From Caldilineaceae bacterium (GTDB lineage Bacteria > Chloroflexota > Anaerolineae > Caldilineales > Caldilineaceae), in the NCBI GenBank assembly GCA_026645575.1, contig JAPKMW010000071.1, positions 1-61,819 of the forward strand: 61,819 nucleotides of DNA. Direction: 5' to 3'. The position numbers were made by a program, and so were the translations under genes. The stretch's first letter is position 1, and each line of letters opens with the position of its first letter. The notes beneath the pieces are model-generated. The model did no database searches. It saw nothing but the letters and a program-made list of their open reading frames with translations, and was not told the DNA's origin. This document shows positions 54,072 through 61,819 of the stretch, one piece after another.

Positions 54072-54644
54072 GTGAAGAAACACGATGAGGAGTTGCTGGA
54101 ACAGAGCAATGAAGTCTTGGCGCGTTTGGCGGCACAAAACGATCACGCGGCCTTTACCCTGCTCTACCAACGGACAGTGAAACCAATCTACGCCTACTGC
54201 TACAGCCGGGTTGGCAACCAGCAAGAGGCCGAGGATTTGACCACCCAGACCTTCATGGCTGCACTGAAACAGATCGGATCCTATCGCGGGGAAGGCAGTG
54301 TGATCGCCTGGTTGCTGGGGATTGCTTATCACAAGGTCAGTGATTGGCAGCGGACCCGGCGCATCCTAACGCCGCTAACAACGATCGAAAACAGGCCGGA
54401 CCCGGCGCCGCAGCCCGATGAACTGTCGTTTCAACGCTGGCAACGCGCGACATTGGAACAAGCGCTGCACACCTTGACACCGGAGCGCGCCGAAGCCATT
54501 ACCTTGCGCTTTTTTGGCGAGTTGAACATTGCAGAGGTTGCGGCGTTGATGGGGAAACAGGAGGCAGCGGTTAAGATGTTGATCCACCGTGGCCTACAGG
54601 AACTACGAACGCGCTTCGGGGTACGCAAGGAGAAGGTGTTGTGA
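54072..54644 (+). CDS. ECF-type RNA polymerase sigma factor
   Basis: About 190 residues from GTG 54072 (a TTG at 54051 lies inside a repeat and is less likely). Region 2: DHAAFTLLYQRTVKPIYAYCYSRVGNQQEAEDLTTQTFMAAL, with region 2.4 in GSVIAWLLGIAYHKVSDWQRTRR. Region 4: ALHTLTPERAEAITLRFFGELNIAEVAALMGKQEAAVKMLIHRGLQELR. It overlaps the next gene by 4 bp, the standard pairing with its membrane regulator. Confidence 0.92.
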   Translation: MKKHDEELLEQSNEVLARLAAQNDHAAFTLLYQRTVKPIYAYCYSRVGNQQEAEDLTTQTFMAALKQIGSYRGEGSVIAWLLGIAYHKVSDWQRTRRILTPLTTIENRPDPAPQPDELSFQRWQRATLEQALHTLTPERAEAITLRFFGELNIAEVAALMGKQEAAVKMLIHRGLQELRTRFGVRKEKVL

Positions 54645-55567
54645 CAACCAATCTGATTTCACCCGATCCCATGCCCCCGGATGAACAACAGCAGGCCGAT
54701 CAGATCGATCAGTGGATCACGCAGCGCCAACAGGGGGCGCCAATGGCGGATCCACGCACTGCCCCACCGGCTGAGACCATGCTGGTTGACGCTTTGGTGC
54801 AGATGGCCGCCACAACGGCGCCGTCGCCGGCCTTTGTCGCTGCTTTGGCAGAGCATTTACGCAAAGAACAGGCAGCGCAGCAACGGTCAACCAGCCAGCG
54901 GTTTCTCTTTCCCATACGCCGCCTTGCCATCGCCGCAACCCTTCTGCTGGCATTGGGTAGCGCTTTGTACCTGACCCCGGCGGCACGGGCAACGCTTTGG
55001 GATTGGCTCTATGGCTTTGGGTTGATTGTGGAAGAACAAGTGGCAGAAGCACCAATCCCCTTGACAACGCCGGTTATGCCAGTGACGGCGCCCACGCCGC
55101 TTACTTTGTCTGCCCTTCAAGAACAGGCGCCCTTCGCCTTCCACCCGCCAACCTGGCTACCCATCGGCTTGCGTTATACCGGTGGTTTTGTCATGCCGGG
55201 GGCTGATGGCACGATCGTCACCCTGGCCTATCACATGACCGACACGCCGGTTGGCGGCTATCCGCTGGACGCGCCCTTGCTCTTTGTCATCATCAGCGAT
55301 GGCGCCATTCCCAATCGCCCGCTGGTCGCTGAGGGGTATCAACAGCAGGTGCGGATTGGCAACCATACCGGCGTCTACACCCACGGTAACTGGCGCAGCA
55401 CAGCGGAGGGAACAACGGCGACGCCAACGACCACCCTTGTCTGGGATAGCACACTTGATGCCGCCTGGTTGACTTGGCAAATGGATGGGCTGAACTATCT
55501 GCTCTATGCGCAGGAGTTACAAGCTGACGCCGAGGATCTGGTCATGGTGGCAGTATCAATGCAATAG
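54641..55567 (+). CDS. Membrane protein, probable anti-sigma factor (DUF4367-like)
   Basis: 308 residues, starting with GTG overlapping the sigma factor stop. An N-terminal cytoplasmic part of about 90 residues, one membrane helix (RRLAIAATLLLALGSALYL, about 90-112) and an extracytoplasmic domain with the DUF4367-type core (FHPPTWLPIGLRYTGGF; WQMDGLNYLLYAQEL). There is no zinc-binding HxxxCxxC motif. It is likely to hold the sigma factor until an envelope signal arrives. Confidence 0.8.
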   Translation: MTTNLISPDPMPPDEQQQADQIDQWITQRQQGAPMADPRTAPPAETMLVDALVQMAATTAPSPAFVAALAEHLRKEQAAQQRSTSQRFLFPIRRLAIAATLLLALGSALYLTPAARATLWDWLYGFGLIVEEQVAEAPIPLTTPVMPVTAPTPLTLSALQEQAPFAFHPPTWLPIGLRYTGGFVMPGADGTIVTLAYHMTDTPVGGYPLDAPLLFVIISDGAIPNRPLVAEGYQQQVRIGNHTGVYTHGNWRSTAEGTTATPTTTLVWDSTLDAAWLTWQMDGLNYLLYAQELQADAEDLVMVAVSMQ

Positions 55568-55580
55568 TTTACACGGAATA

Positions 55581-55639
55581 GTAAACACGGATCGGAAGAA
55601 ACACTGAACATTTCCGTGCTTTTTCCGATCCGTGTTTAC
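55581..55639 (+). terminator. Hairpin after the sigma/anti-sigma operon
   Basis: GTAAACACGGATCGGAA (55581-55597) and its exact complement (55623-55639) form a 17 bp stem with a 25 nt loop that itself has partial pairing. No clear T-run follows. Confidence 0.6.
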
Positions 55640-55702
55640 CGTTTGTTGGTTGGTAGCAAGACTTCGTTAAATTGTTACGCAAGGAGTTAGAGAAGGAGTT
55701 AG

Positions 55703-56332
55703 ATGATGATTAGCAATCGTTTAGCCAGTCAGGGAGCAACCGGGGCGCAAAGCGATTCTATAACTCAGCCGATAAATCGACGGGAATTCTTACTCTATAC
55801 CTGGGGCGCTGCCCTAACGTTGTTGAGCCTGGAAGGGTTGGGCGTGACCTATCTCTTTCTGGCGCCCCGCTTTCGCGCCGGCGAATTTGGCGGCAAATTC
55901 TCCCTTGGCGAAGCGCTGACGCTACCTGCCGCCACGGATGCGCCGCAAGCCAACGGCGCCGGCAAATTCTGGATCGTTAACACACCCAGCGGCCCCAAAG
56001 CGCTCTATATGGTTTGCACTCACCTGGGTTGTCTCTACAAGTGGGAAGCCCAAGCCAACTACTTTCGCTGCCCTTGTCATGGCTCTACCTTTAGCCGTGA
56101 AGGCGACTACATCTGCGGCCCGGCGCCCCGCTCGCTCGATCAGTTTATCGTCGAAGTCGTGCAGAATGATCAAATCATCACCAGCACCGCCACAACCCCA
56201 ACCGACACCATCCAGTCGCCGACCGCCATTCCCGCCGATGTCCAAATCGTCGTCAACACCGGCAAACGCCTGCGCGGCCAGCCCAGTGAGCAGTCGGTCG
56301 TGCGTGACCAAAAGGTGTGTGAGGTGGGGTGA
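55703..56332 (+). CDS. Rieske [2Fe-2S] protein
   Basis: 209 residues. Doubled AGAAGGAGTTAG provides the ribosome site. The N-terminus has a Tat-like RREFL followed by a membrane helix (LYTWGAALTLLSLEGLGVTYLFL). Cluster motifs are CTHLGC (Cys105, His107, Cys110) and CPCHGS (Cys123, Cys125, His126). After the domain a Pro/Thr-rich tail of about 40 residues follows. No cytochrome b or c gene is adjacent, so it may serve a bc-type or alternative complex encoded elsewhere. Confidence 0.92.
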   Translation: MMISNRLASQGATGAQSDSITQPINRREFLLYTWGAALTLLSLEGLGVTYLFLAPRFRAGEFGGKFSLGEALTLPAATDAPQANGAGKFWIVNTPSGPKALYMVCTHLGCLYKWEAQANYFRCPCHGSTFSREGDYICGPAPRSLDQFIVEVVQNDQIITSTATTPTDTIQSPTAIPADVQIVVNTGKRLRGQPSEQSVVRDQKVCEVG

Positions 56333-56337
56333 TCAGA

Positions 56338-56418
56338 GTGCAGAAGGCAGAAGACAGAGGACGGAAATTCGTCTCTTTCTGCTGACTTCTGTTCTCTGTC
56401 TTCTGTCTTCTGCCTCCT
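56338..56418. repeat. CAGAAGA heptamer hairpin
   Basis: CAGAAGG, CAGAAGA, CAGAGGA, then complementary GTTCTCT, GTCTTCT, GTCTTCT, GCCT. It lies between the convergent Rieske and SDR genes, eight bases from each end. Confidence 0.85.
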
Positions 56419-56426
56419 TGTCTGGC

Positions 56427-57197
56427 TTACTGCACTGTCCACCCGCCATCAATCGTAATGCCGGCGCCGGTGATGAAGCTGCTGGCGTCGCCGGCGAGGA
56501 AGACGATGAGACCGCCGATCTCATCCAGATTGCCCCACCGGCCCAAGGGGACGCGGGCCATGAAAGATTTGTAGGCTTCGGGGTCATTGAGCAGCGGTAA
56601 ATTCATCTCTGTGCCAAAGGGGCCGGGCATGACACAGTTGACGGTGACGCCGTAGGGCGCCCATTCCAGCGCAAGCGTGCGGGTCATCTGGAGGACGGCG
56701 CCCTTGCTGGTGGCATAGGGGGTGCGATTGGGCATGGTCACAATCGAGAGGGTGGAACCGATGTTGATGACGCGCCCCGATTTGCGCGTTTTGAAGTGGG
56801 TCGCTAGCGCACGACAGAGCAACCACGGGCCGGTGACGTTGGTCTCCTGCACTTCGCGGAACTCTTCCAGCGAAAGCTCTTCAATTGGGCCGCGGATATT
56901 GATGCCGGCGTTGTTGACCAGAATGTCCACCTGCCCAAAGTCGGCCAGTACCTGATTGGCGACAGCGTTGACCTGGTCGGCAACCGTCATGTTGCAGCTA
57001 TAGCCGCGACAGGTGCGCCCGGTCGCAGTCTGGATTTCGGCGGCGACGGCTTGCGCCTCTTCGGCCTTGCGGCTAATAATCGCCACCTGGGCGCCGGCTT
57101 CCGCCAGTGAACGGGACATCTCCTTGCCCAAACCGCGGTTGCCACCAGTCACAATGGCGACGCGGTTGTCCAGTCGAAAACGATCAAGAATGCTCAT
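56427..57197 (-). CDS. Short-chain dehydrogenase/reductase
   Basis: 256 residues of the classical SDR type. TGGNRGLGKEM is the cofactor loop, NNAG follows in the beta4 strand, and the catalytic Ser (GSTLS) and YATSK Tyr-Lys pair are present, with the PG motif (VMPGPFGTEM) after. It is probably an NAD(P)-dependent alcohol or sugar dehydrogenase (gluconate 5-dehydrogenase-like). Confidence 0.93.
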   Translation of the reverse strand: MSILDRFRLDNRVAIVTGGNRGLGKEMSRSLAEAGAQVAIISRKAEEAQAVAAEIQTATGRTCRGYSCNMTVADQVNAVANQVLADFGQVDILVNNAGINIRGPIEELSLEEFREVQETNVTGPWLLCRALATHFKTRKSGRVINIGSTLSIVTMPNRTPYATSKGAVLQMTRTLALEWAPYGVTVNCVMPGPFGTEMNLPLLNDPEAYKSFMARVPLGRWGNLDEIGGLIVFLAGDASSFITGAGITIDGGWTVQ

Positions 57198-57212
57198 TAC
57201 CTGTCCTCATCT

Positions 57213-58037
57213 TTATTCATTTGCTGATTCGTTTTGCTTGAGTAGTTGATCGGGATCAATGCCAAGTGCGCGCAGTTGGGCAGCATAGCGGTCGGCGCGT
57301 GTTTGGGCCTGCTCCGCACGTTGGCGTTCTTGCTCCGCACGTTGGCGTTCTTGCTCCGCACGTTGACGTTCTTGCTCCGCTAATTCAGCGTTTGTGTGTA
57401 ACAAATTACCTTCAGCATCGCACCAACGCAACCAACGGTCAAATTTATCTTCAAAAACGCCGGCCCAGATCGTTAAGCCGAGGTTGATCCGCGGCAGGCG
57501 ATAATCGGGGCGGGGCAAGTATTGGCCCACATGTAATTCGTAGACCACTAATTCCGCTTCTTGGATTAACAACTGCGGGTCGTAGATAGCATAATAAGGC
57601 ACACCCCACTGAGCATAGCGCAATAACTTGCGCCCGGCCTCATCGCCTTCATTGTTAGAGACGATCTCAATGACCACATCCGGCACTTTGCCAAATTCCC
57701 AGATAAAATAGGAACGGTTCTCGCGCGCCCACCAATCGTCAGCAACAGTGACGCCTAAACTCAACATCACATCTGGCACCAAGGGTTGCTGATAAATAGC
57801 GCCAAAGAGACCAACATTGGCCGCCGCAAATAATGGGCGTTGGAGCGCTGATGCATAGGGGACATCGACTAACAAGCGTTGATTTTTTTCAGAGGGAATA
57901 TTATCCACAGGTTCGTCATCCTCGGTGATGATATGGCTGATATTGGGTCGAATGTCAGTATGAGCCGCTTTACCGTTTACCATCACTTTGGAAGTCACTT
58001 CGGTGGGTCGGTCTACTGTCATCACGGCTTCGGTCAT
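57213..58037 (-). CDS. Uma2 family (DUF820) endonuclease-like protein with heptad tail
   Basis: 274 residues; GAGGAGGAAG precedes the start. The PD-(D/E)XK-like core is visible (VPDVMLSLGV; KVPDVVIEIVSNNEGDEAGRKLLRYAQWGVPYYAIYDP). The C-terminal 60 residues carry EQERQRA repeated four times, encoded by 21 bp direct repeats (57314-57388), forming a coiled coil. Uma2 proteins are abundant in Chloroflexota and Cyanobacteria, with no clear role established. Confidence 0.88.
   Translation of the reverse strand: MTEAVMTVDRPTEVTSKVMVNGKAAHTDIRPNISHIITEDDEPVDNIPSEKNQRLLVDVPYASALQRPLFAAANVGLFGAIYQQPLVPDVMLSLGVTVADDWWARENRSYFIWEFGKVPDVVIEIVSNNEGDEAGRKLLRYAQWGVPYYAIYDPQLLIQEAELVVYELHVGQYLPRPDYRLPRINLGLTIWAGVFEDKFDRWLRWCDAEGNLLHTNAELAEQERQRAEQERQRAEQERQRAEQAQTRADRYAAQLRALGIDPDQLLKQNESANE
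57314..57388. repeat. 21 bp tandem repeat in the Uma2 gene
   Basis: CGCACGTTGGCGTTCTTGCTC and close variants recur about three and a half times, keeping the EQERQRA heptad in frame. Confidence 0.9.
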
Positions 58038-58103
58038 TGCGCTTCCTCCTCTTCCGTAGTCGAACGGCAGGTCCGTTCACGCGCCAGTGCGCCTTATTAT
58101 GCC

Positions 58104-59429
58104 CTACCCCGGCAACTTTAACAAGTCATCCACATTCACAGGTTGCCCCGTCGCCATTGATGTATTCGCCGCAATGCCCAACAAGATCGACGCCGCGCCA
58201 TCCAAGTGACTGGCTGCTCGGTTGAAAGGATCCGCCGGTGGCGTGGGCGAAAAGATTTGCTCCAACATCACTGCGTCGCCACCACCGTGGCCGCCGACGG
58301 CTTCAGGGATTTCGACGATGTAGGGGCGCCCAAACATCGGGTAGACGCGTAATTCCTTGCCGCCGAATTTCGCCACATCTTCGCGCTCCACTTTTACCGT
58401 CTGCTCTTCGCCGGCCACAAATTGCTTACCCACCGACTCGATCAGGTCCAGTTCCAACCGACCCTTGTCGCCAGTGATGGCAACTTTGTAGCCTTCCCAG
58501 GGACTATACGCAATCAGCGAATAGGTGAGAATGACATCGTTGCGATAGCGCGCAGTAACACTCATCGTGTCTTCCACAGTGATGTTGTCGCCAAAGACAT
58601 TGCGGTCGCGCAGATAACCGCTGTCTTTTTCGGCTTCCAGGTAAAGGCCGCGCAGCGTTGGATGTTGATCCAGGGTCAGGGCAAAGGGGTCGTTGGCCGC
58701 GGCCGCTTGTCCGGTGTAGCGGTTATAGCTGTAGTTTTCCCCCCGTCTGACCGCATTCTCCCGCCCGTAGAAGAGCAGGTCGCCAAAGGCAAAAACCTGC
58801 TTGGGATAGGAGGAGAGCCACCAGTTGATCAGGTCAAAGTGATGGGTCGCCTTATGCACCATCAAGCCGCCCGATTTATCCTTTTCCCGGTGCCAGCGAC
58901 GGAAGTAGTCGGCGCCGTGAAAGGTGTCCAGCACCCACTGGAAGTTGACATGCAAAGGCCGCCCGACGACGCCTTGCATCAGCAATTCACGCACTTTGGT
59001 CGAAACCGGCGCATAACGATAGTTAAAGGTGACGCGTAGCGAACGGCCGGTTCGTTCAATCGTCTCAAAGATGGCACGCGCCTTGGCGGCGTCAATGGTC
59101 ATCGGCTTTTCGGAAATGGCATCACACCCCAATTCCATCGCCCGATTGATGTAGAGATGGTGGGTGGAATCCATACTGGTAACAATGATGGTGTCTGGTT
59201 TGGTTTCGGCCACCATCTGGTCAAAGTTGTCGGCGGTATAGGTGGCAATGGGAGCGGCGTCGAATTCTTCGGCAATTTGCTGGTTGTGCCAGTCCATGCG
59301 CGTCTGGCTGAGGTCACAGAGACCGACCACCTCAGCATTGTTCTGGTAGGCGCCGACAATGGCATCGATAAACATCTTGGCGCGGCCCCCCGTCCCCACC
59401 AAGGCGTATCGTTTACGTGGTTCACTCAT
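58104..59429 (-). CDS. Gfo/Idh/MocA family oxidoreductase
   Basis: 441 residues; AAGGAATTGCC precedes the start. The N-terminal Rossmann fold begins [21 protein letters not shown]. The signature EKP is in [13 protein letters not shown], and the domain-2 [16 protein letters not shown] supplies catalytic His and Asp residues. The family oxidises or isomerises sugars and inositols with NAD(P). A closing [23 protein letters not shown] is typical. The exact sugar is unknown. Confidence 0.92.
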   Translation of the reverse strand: MSEPRKRYALVGTGGRAKMFIDAIVGAYQNNAEVVGLCDLSQTRMDWHNQQIAEEFDAAPIATYTADNFDQMVAETKPDTIIVTSMDSTHHLYINRAMELGCDAISEKPMTIDAAKARAIFETIERTGRSLRVTFNYRYAPVSTKVRELLMQGVVGRPLHVNFQWVLDTFHGADYFRRWHREKDKSGGLMVHKATHHFDLINWWLSSYPKQVFAFGDLLFYGRENAVRRGENYSYNRYTGQAAAANDPFALTLDQHPTLRGLYLEAEKDSGYLRDRNVFGDNITVEDTMSVTARYRNDVILTYSLIAYSPWEGYKVAITGDKGRLELDLIESVGKQFVAGEEQTVKVEREDVAKFGGKELRVYPMFGRPYIVEIPEAVGGHGGGDAVMLEQIFSPTPPADPFNRAASHLDGAASILLGIAANTSMATGQPVNVDDLLKLPG

Positions 59430-59440
59430 GGCAATTCCTT

Positions 59441-59475
59441 GTCCTTATCTATGTATCTATATCTATGTATCTATG
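59441..59475. repeat. TATCTATG word repeat
   Basis: TATCTATG, TATCTAT, ATCTATG, TATCTATG in 7-8 bp phase directly upstream of the Gfo/Idh gene. It is a short direct version of the word arrays. A further run (TCACTCTG twice, TCATC) lies at 59710-59730 before the next gene. Confidence 0.7.
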
Positions 59476-59746
59476 GGTTTTACAAACTTCATTGTATAAA
59501 AATGATGGCGATATAGGCGAATAGTGTAGCGCAGATTTTGGACAAAGACCAATTAGATAGAAAAGTTGGTTCCCCAAAGCAACGTATTGACCCACCTTCT
59601 TCTGATCCAGTATAATTCCCACACAATCTGCAATTATACAGACAGCCGGGACAGTCAATATCGGTAGACACCTGAGGATGCGCACCCCACAATGGCGCTG
59701 TTCACCGTGTCACTCTGTCACTCTGTCATCACCTAAGGAGTTCACC
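59476..59746. other. Divergent intergenic region
   Basis: AT-rich, with no gene seen. It must hold the promoters of the Gfo/Idh gene and the dehydrogenase. AAGGAG at 59735-59740 is the ribosome site of the latter. Confidence 0.4.
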
Positions 59747-60691
59747 ATGCCCTACCATGTTTTGATCGACACCCTGCTCAACGATGAAATGATGGCGATG
59801 ATCGGCGACGATTGTATCCTCCATCTCTGGCAAGGCGACGCCACCGACCCGGCAATCCTCCAGCAGGTCGAAGCCTATTTCACCTACGGCCATCCCAAAG
59901 TCGACGGCGCGCTGATGGACAAGATGCCCAAGCTGCGCGTCATCAGCAACTTTGGCGTCGGCGTCGATCATATCAATTTGGCCGATGCCAAGGCGCGTGG
60001 CATCCCTGTCGGCAATACGCCCAACCTGGTCGATGGCGCCACCGCTGACATGGCCTTTGCCCTGCTTATGGCCGCAGCGCGCAATCTGATTATCGGCGAC
60101 CACTATGCACGCAGTCCCGAATTTACGCATTATGACCCTAGCATCCTCCATGGCTATGAGGTTCACGGCGCCACCCTGGGCATCATCGGCATGGGCAATA
60201 TCGGCACGCAATTGGCCCGGCGCGCCCAGGGATTTGATATGAGGGTACTCTATCACAACCGCAACCGCCGTCCACAAACCGAGGCCGACTTGGGCGTCAT
60301 TTACGCCACCAAAAGTGATCTACTACGCGAAGCCGATTATGTCGCAATTACGGTGCCGATGACGCCGGAGACACGTCATATTGTCGGGCGCAATGAACTG
60401 CGCCAGATGAAGCCGACCGCCGTGCTGATCAACGTTGCGCGCGGCGGTGTTCTTGACCATGAGGCGCTGTTGGAGGCGCTGCAAAACAAATGGATCTATG
60501 CCGCCGCCATCGATGTCACCGAGCCGGAGCCGCTGCCACGCGACCATCCGCTGCTGAAGCAGCAAAATCTCGTCATCGCGCCGCACTTGGGTAGCGCCAC
60601 GCGCCAGACCCGTCGCAATATGGCGCAGCGGTCGGTGGATAATTTGAAGTTGGGCCTGCGTGGAGAGTCGTTGATCAACCGGGTAGTGTAA
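59747..60691 (+). CDS. D-isomer 2-hydroxyacid dehydrogenase (glyoxylate/hydroxypyruvate reductase-like)
   Basis: 314 residues from ATG 59747 with AAGGAG. The NAD-binding motif is LGIIGMGNIGTQLARRAQGF. The catalytic set is complete: Arg in NVARGGVLD, Glu in DVTEPEPLP and His in APHLGSAT. The N-terminal substrate domain includes VISNFGVGVDHINL. Length and motifs fit glyoxylate, hydroxypyruvate or phosphonate-type reductases. Confidence 0.93.
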   Translation: MPYHVLIDTLLNDEMMAMIGDDCILHLWQGDATDPAILQQVEAYFTYGHPKVDGALMDKMPKLRVISNFGVGVDHINLADAKARGIPVGNTPNLVDGATADMAFALLMAAARNLIIGDHYARSPEFTHYDPSILHGYEVHGATLGIIGMGNIGTQLARRAQGFDMRVLYHNRNRRPQTEADLGVIYATKSDLLREADYVAITVPMTPETRHIVGRNELRQMKPTAVLINVARGGVLDHEALLEALQNKWIYAAAIDVTEPEPLPRDHPLLKQQNLVIAPHLGSATRQTRRNMAQRSVDNLKLGLRGESLINRVV

Positions 60692-60795
60692 CATCCACTA
60701 CCCGAAACAATGGGCGTGCCGGAACTCCTGGTCGGGCGCGAATACGAACTGACCCGCAACCCGAAGAGGATCTACTTTTTTAGGAGTAGTGATTG

Positions 60796-61617
60796 ATGAC
60801 AAACTTGCCAACGCAACCCACCAATAACGACAACCGTGGCGCAATGGATGCCGCCGACATTGCCTCGGCCCAACGCGTTCTGGCCTTACACAAGCAATAT
60901 CCTGACAAGACCACCGATGAGCTGGTCGAGTTGGTCATTCGGAACGGGTGTATGCAAGTGGCGAGCCAGAGCGCCGCCAACGCCGGTCTGGCGATCTTGC
61001 CCGCGCTCAGTATCATTGGCGCGTTGGCAGTGGGCGCGCTGGCGAATCAGATGAACGCCACCCACCAACGGCAGGCTGAACTTGTCCTTGACATTGCCAC
61101 GATCTATGGCTACCGCTTCCGCCCCAACGAAAAGCCCTTTTACCTGGCCGTGGCCCTAGGGCTGCCGCTGGGCAATCAGCCGGCGCAACGCCCAAACAAC
61201 AACCAGAGCGCCGCCGAAGATATGCTGGCCAAAGGGGGTCAACAGTTGGCGCAGCACGCGACGCAACGGCTGGCCCGCAGCGCCGTTGGTCGGGCGCTGC
61301 CGGTGGTGAATGTAGCGAAAGCCGCCGGGTCGAATGTTCTCCTGACCTACACGGCTGGACAACGGGCCAAGGCGTATATCAAAACTGGTCCGGCCAGTGT
61401 CGGCCCATTGGAACAGAGTCTCGGCGCGACAATAAAGCTGGACGGGCTGAAACTGAGCGAGTGGACCCAAGAGTCGCTGGCCGCCACTATGGCCAATCTC
61501 TCCGACACGATGATGGAAGGGTTTGATCAGGGGGCGCAACAGGTGGGGCGCGCCGCCGGTCGCGCCACTCGCAAGTTTCTCGATTTCTGGCGCAATGCCA
61601 CAACCCCCAAGGAATAG
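60796..61617 (+). CDS. Uncharacterised protein with a central hydrophobic segment, possibly EcsC-like
   Basis: 273 residues from ATG 60796 with AGGAG upstream. N-terminal 45 residues are polar; a hydrophobic stretch (AANAGLAILPALSIIGALAVGALANQM, about 58-85) could cross or dip into the membrane. The phrase QAELVLDIATIYGYRFRPNEKPFYLAVALGLPLG and a C-terminal helical half rich in Ala and Gln follow. This weakly recalls EcsC family proteins, but I do not recognise it firmly. Confidence 0.6.
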   Translation: MTNLPTQPTNNDNRGAMDAADIASAQRVLALHKQYPDKTTDELVELVIRNGCMQVASQSAANAGLAILPALSIIGALAVGALANQMNATHQRQAELVLDIATIYGYRFRPNEKPFYLAVALGLPLGNQPAQRPNNNQSAAEDMLAKGGQQLAQHATQRLARSAVGRALPVVNVAKAAGSNVLLTYTAGQRAKAYIKTGPASVGPLEQSLGATIKLDGLKLSEWTQESLAATMANLSDTMMEGFDQGAQQVGRAAGRATRKFLDFWRNATTPKE

Positions 61618-61620
61618 TGG

Positions 61621-61644
61621 GGCTGGCGCGGCTCTGCGCCAGCC
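61621..61644 (+). terminator. Hairpin after the last complete gene
   Basis: GGCTGGCGC (61621-61629) and its exact complement (61636-61644) form a 9 bp stem with a 6 nt loop, two bases after the stop. There is no T-run. Confidence 0.45.
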
Positions 61645-61649
61645 GCGTC

Positions 61650-61736
61650 GTGCTGATCGAGGCGTCGGCCTTTTATGAGCAGGCCAGGATCGCCCCCGCC
61701 AAGCCGATAAACGATGCCTGGCTCGCCGAACTGTGA
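61650..61736 (+). pseudogene. Possible short coding remnant
   Basis: A GTG-started frame of 28 codons reads VLIEASAFYEQARIAPAK and ends ...NDAWLAEL. The composition looks protein-like, but there is no ribosome site and it is very short. It may be the end of a decayed gene. Confidence 0.25.
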
Positions 61737-61796
61737 GGAGGTTTACTGATAAACGCACAAGTTTGTAATGAGAGCGAGTGATGCTAAACTAGCGTC

Positions 61797-61819
61797 ATGG
61801 AAAACATGCAAAACAAGCA
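61797..61819 (+). CDS. Possible start of a gene leaving the window
   Basis: ATG at 61797 opens MENMQNK to the window end. No good Shine-Dalgarno is seen, so this is only a weak candidate. Confidence 0.2.

Noticed and set aside
59729..60277. Antisense frame opposite the 2-hydroxyacid dehydrogenase
   Set aside because: The plus-strand enzyme has complete catalytic motifs, so this is a codon-bias shadow.

Overview
The window reads as a bacterial chromosome segment, most likely from the phylum Chloroflexota (Anaerolineae/Caldilineae-like). This is inferred from gene content and style: binding-protein-dependent sugar transporters with Tat-type lipoproteins, PhyH, Gfo/Idh and FAD oxidoreductases, giant multi-PAS kinases, subtilases ending in an FLPLV-type tail, and a stand-alone Rieske protein. 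I see no rRNA, tRNA, CRISPR array, integrase or transposase. Most genes carry good Shine-Dalgarno sites and are densely packed, but the gaps between them are full of short inverted repeats.

Layout. 1-900: a minus-strand T-box leader with a consensus promoter and a terminator; its target gene lies off the left edge. 0.9-3.3 kb: M1 peptidase lipoprotein and a PhyH dioxygenase. 3.3-4.05 kb: a small S23/Avd-like four-helix-bundle gene enclosed by heptamer-repeat arrays. 4.0-13.5 kb: a signalling block with an orphan CheB, a 2044-residue CheB-CheR-PAS-GAF-histidine kinase, two receiver-only response regulators and a decayed third receiver between them. 13.5-19 kb: aldo/keto reductase, FAD oxidoreductase, acetyltransferase and an MFS-HEAT fusion. 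19.5-22.9 kb: a sugar ABC importer lacking its ATPase. 23.1-27.3 kb: a complete YnjBCD-like importer. 27.4-36.3 kb (minus): three sensory kinases, one combining GGDEF, HD-GYP, histidine kinase and receiver in 1614 residues. 37.3-50.1 kb: two secreted subtilases with Trp-rich tandem repeats, an M20 peptidase, a toxin-antitoxin pair, tandem GCS2 ligases, a LysM/L,D-transpeptidase and an HD-GYP membrane protein. 50.1-53.8 kb (minus): a three-gene unit of J-domain pseudokinase, vWA protein and divergent adenylosuccinate synthetase behind a promoter with operator-like repeats. 54-61.8 kb: ECF sigma/anti-sigma pair, Rieske protein, SDR, Uma2 nuclease, Gfo/Idh, 2-hydroxyacid dehydrogenase and an unrecognised protein.

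The strongest unusual signals are (i) a genome-wide style of hairpins built from 7-8 bp words, whose word changes from locus to locus, with an S23/Avd-like gene sitting exactly between two such arrays; and (ii) the J-domain/pseudokinase-vWA-PurA-like operon, which I cannot match to a named system. Everything here was read from the sequence by eye; no homology search or folding program was run.
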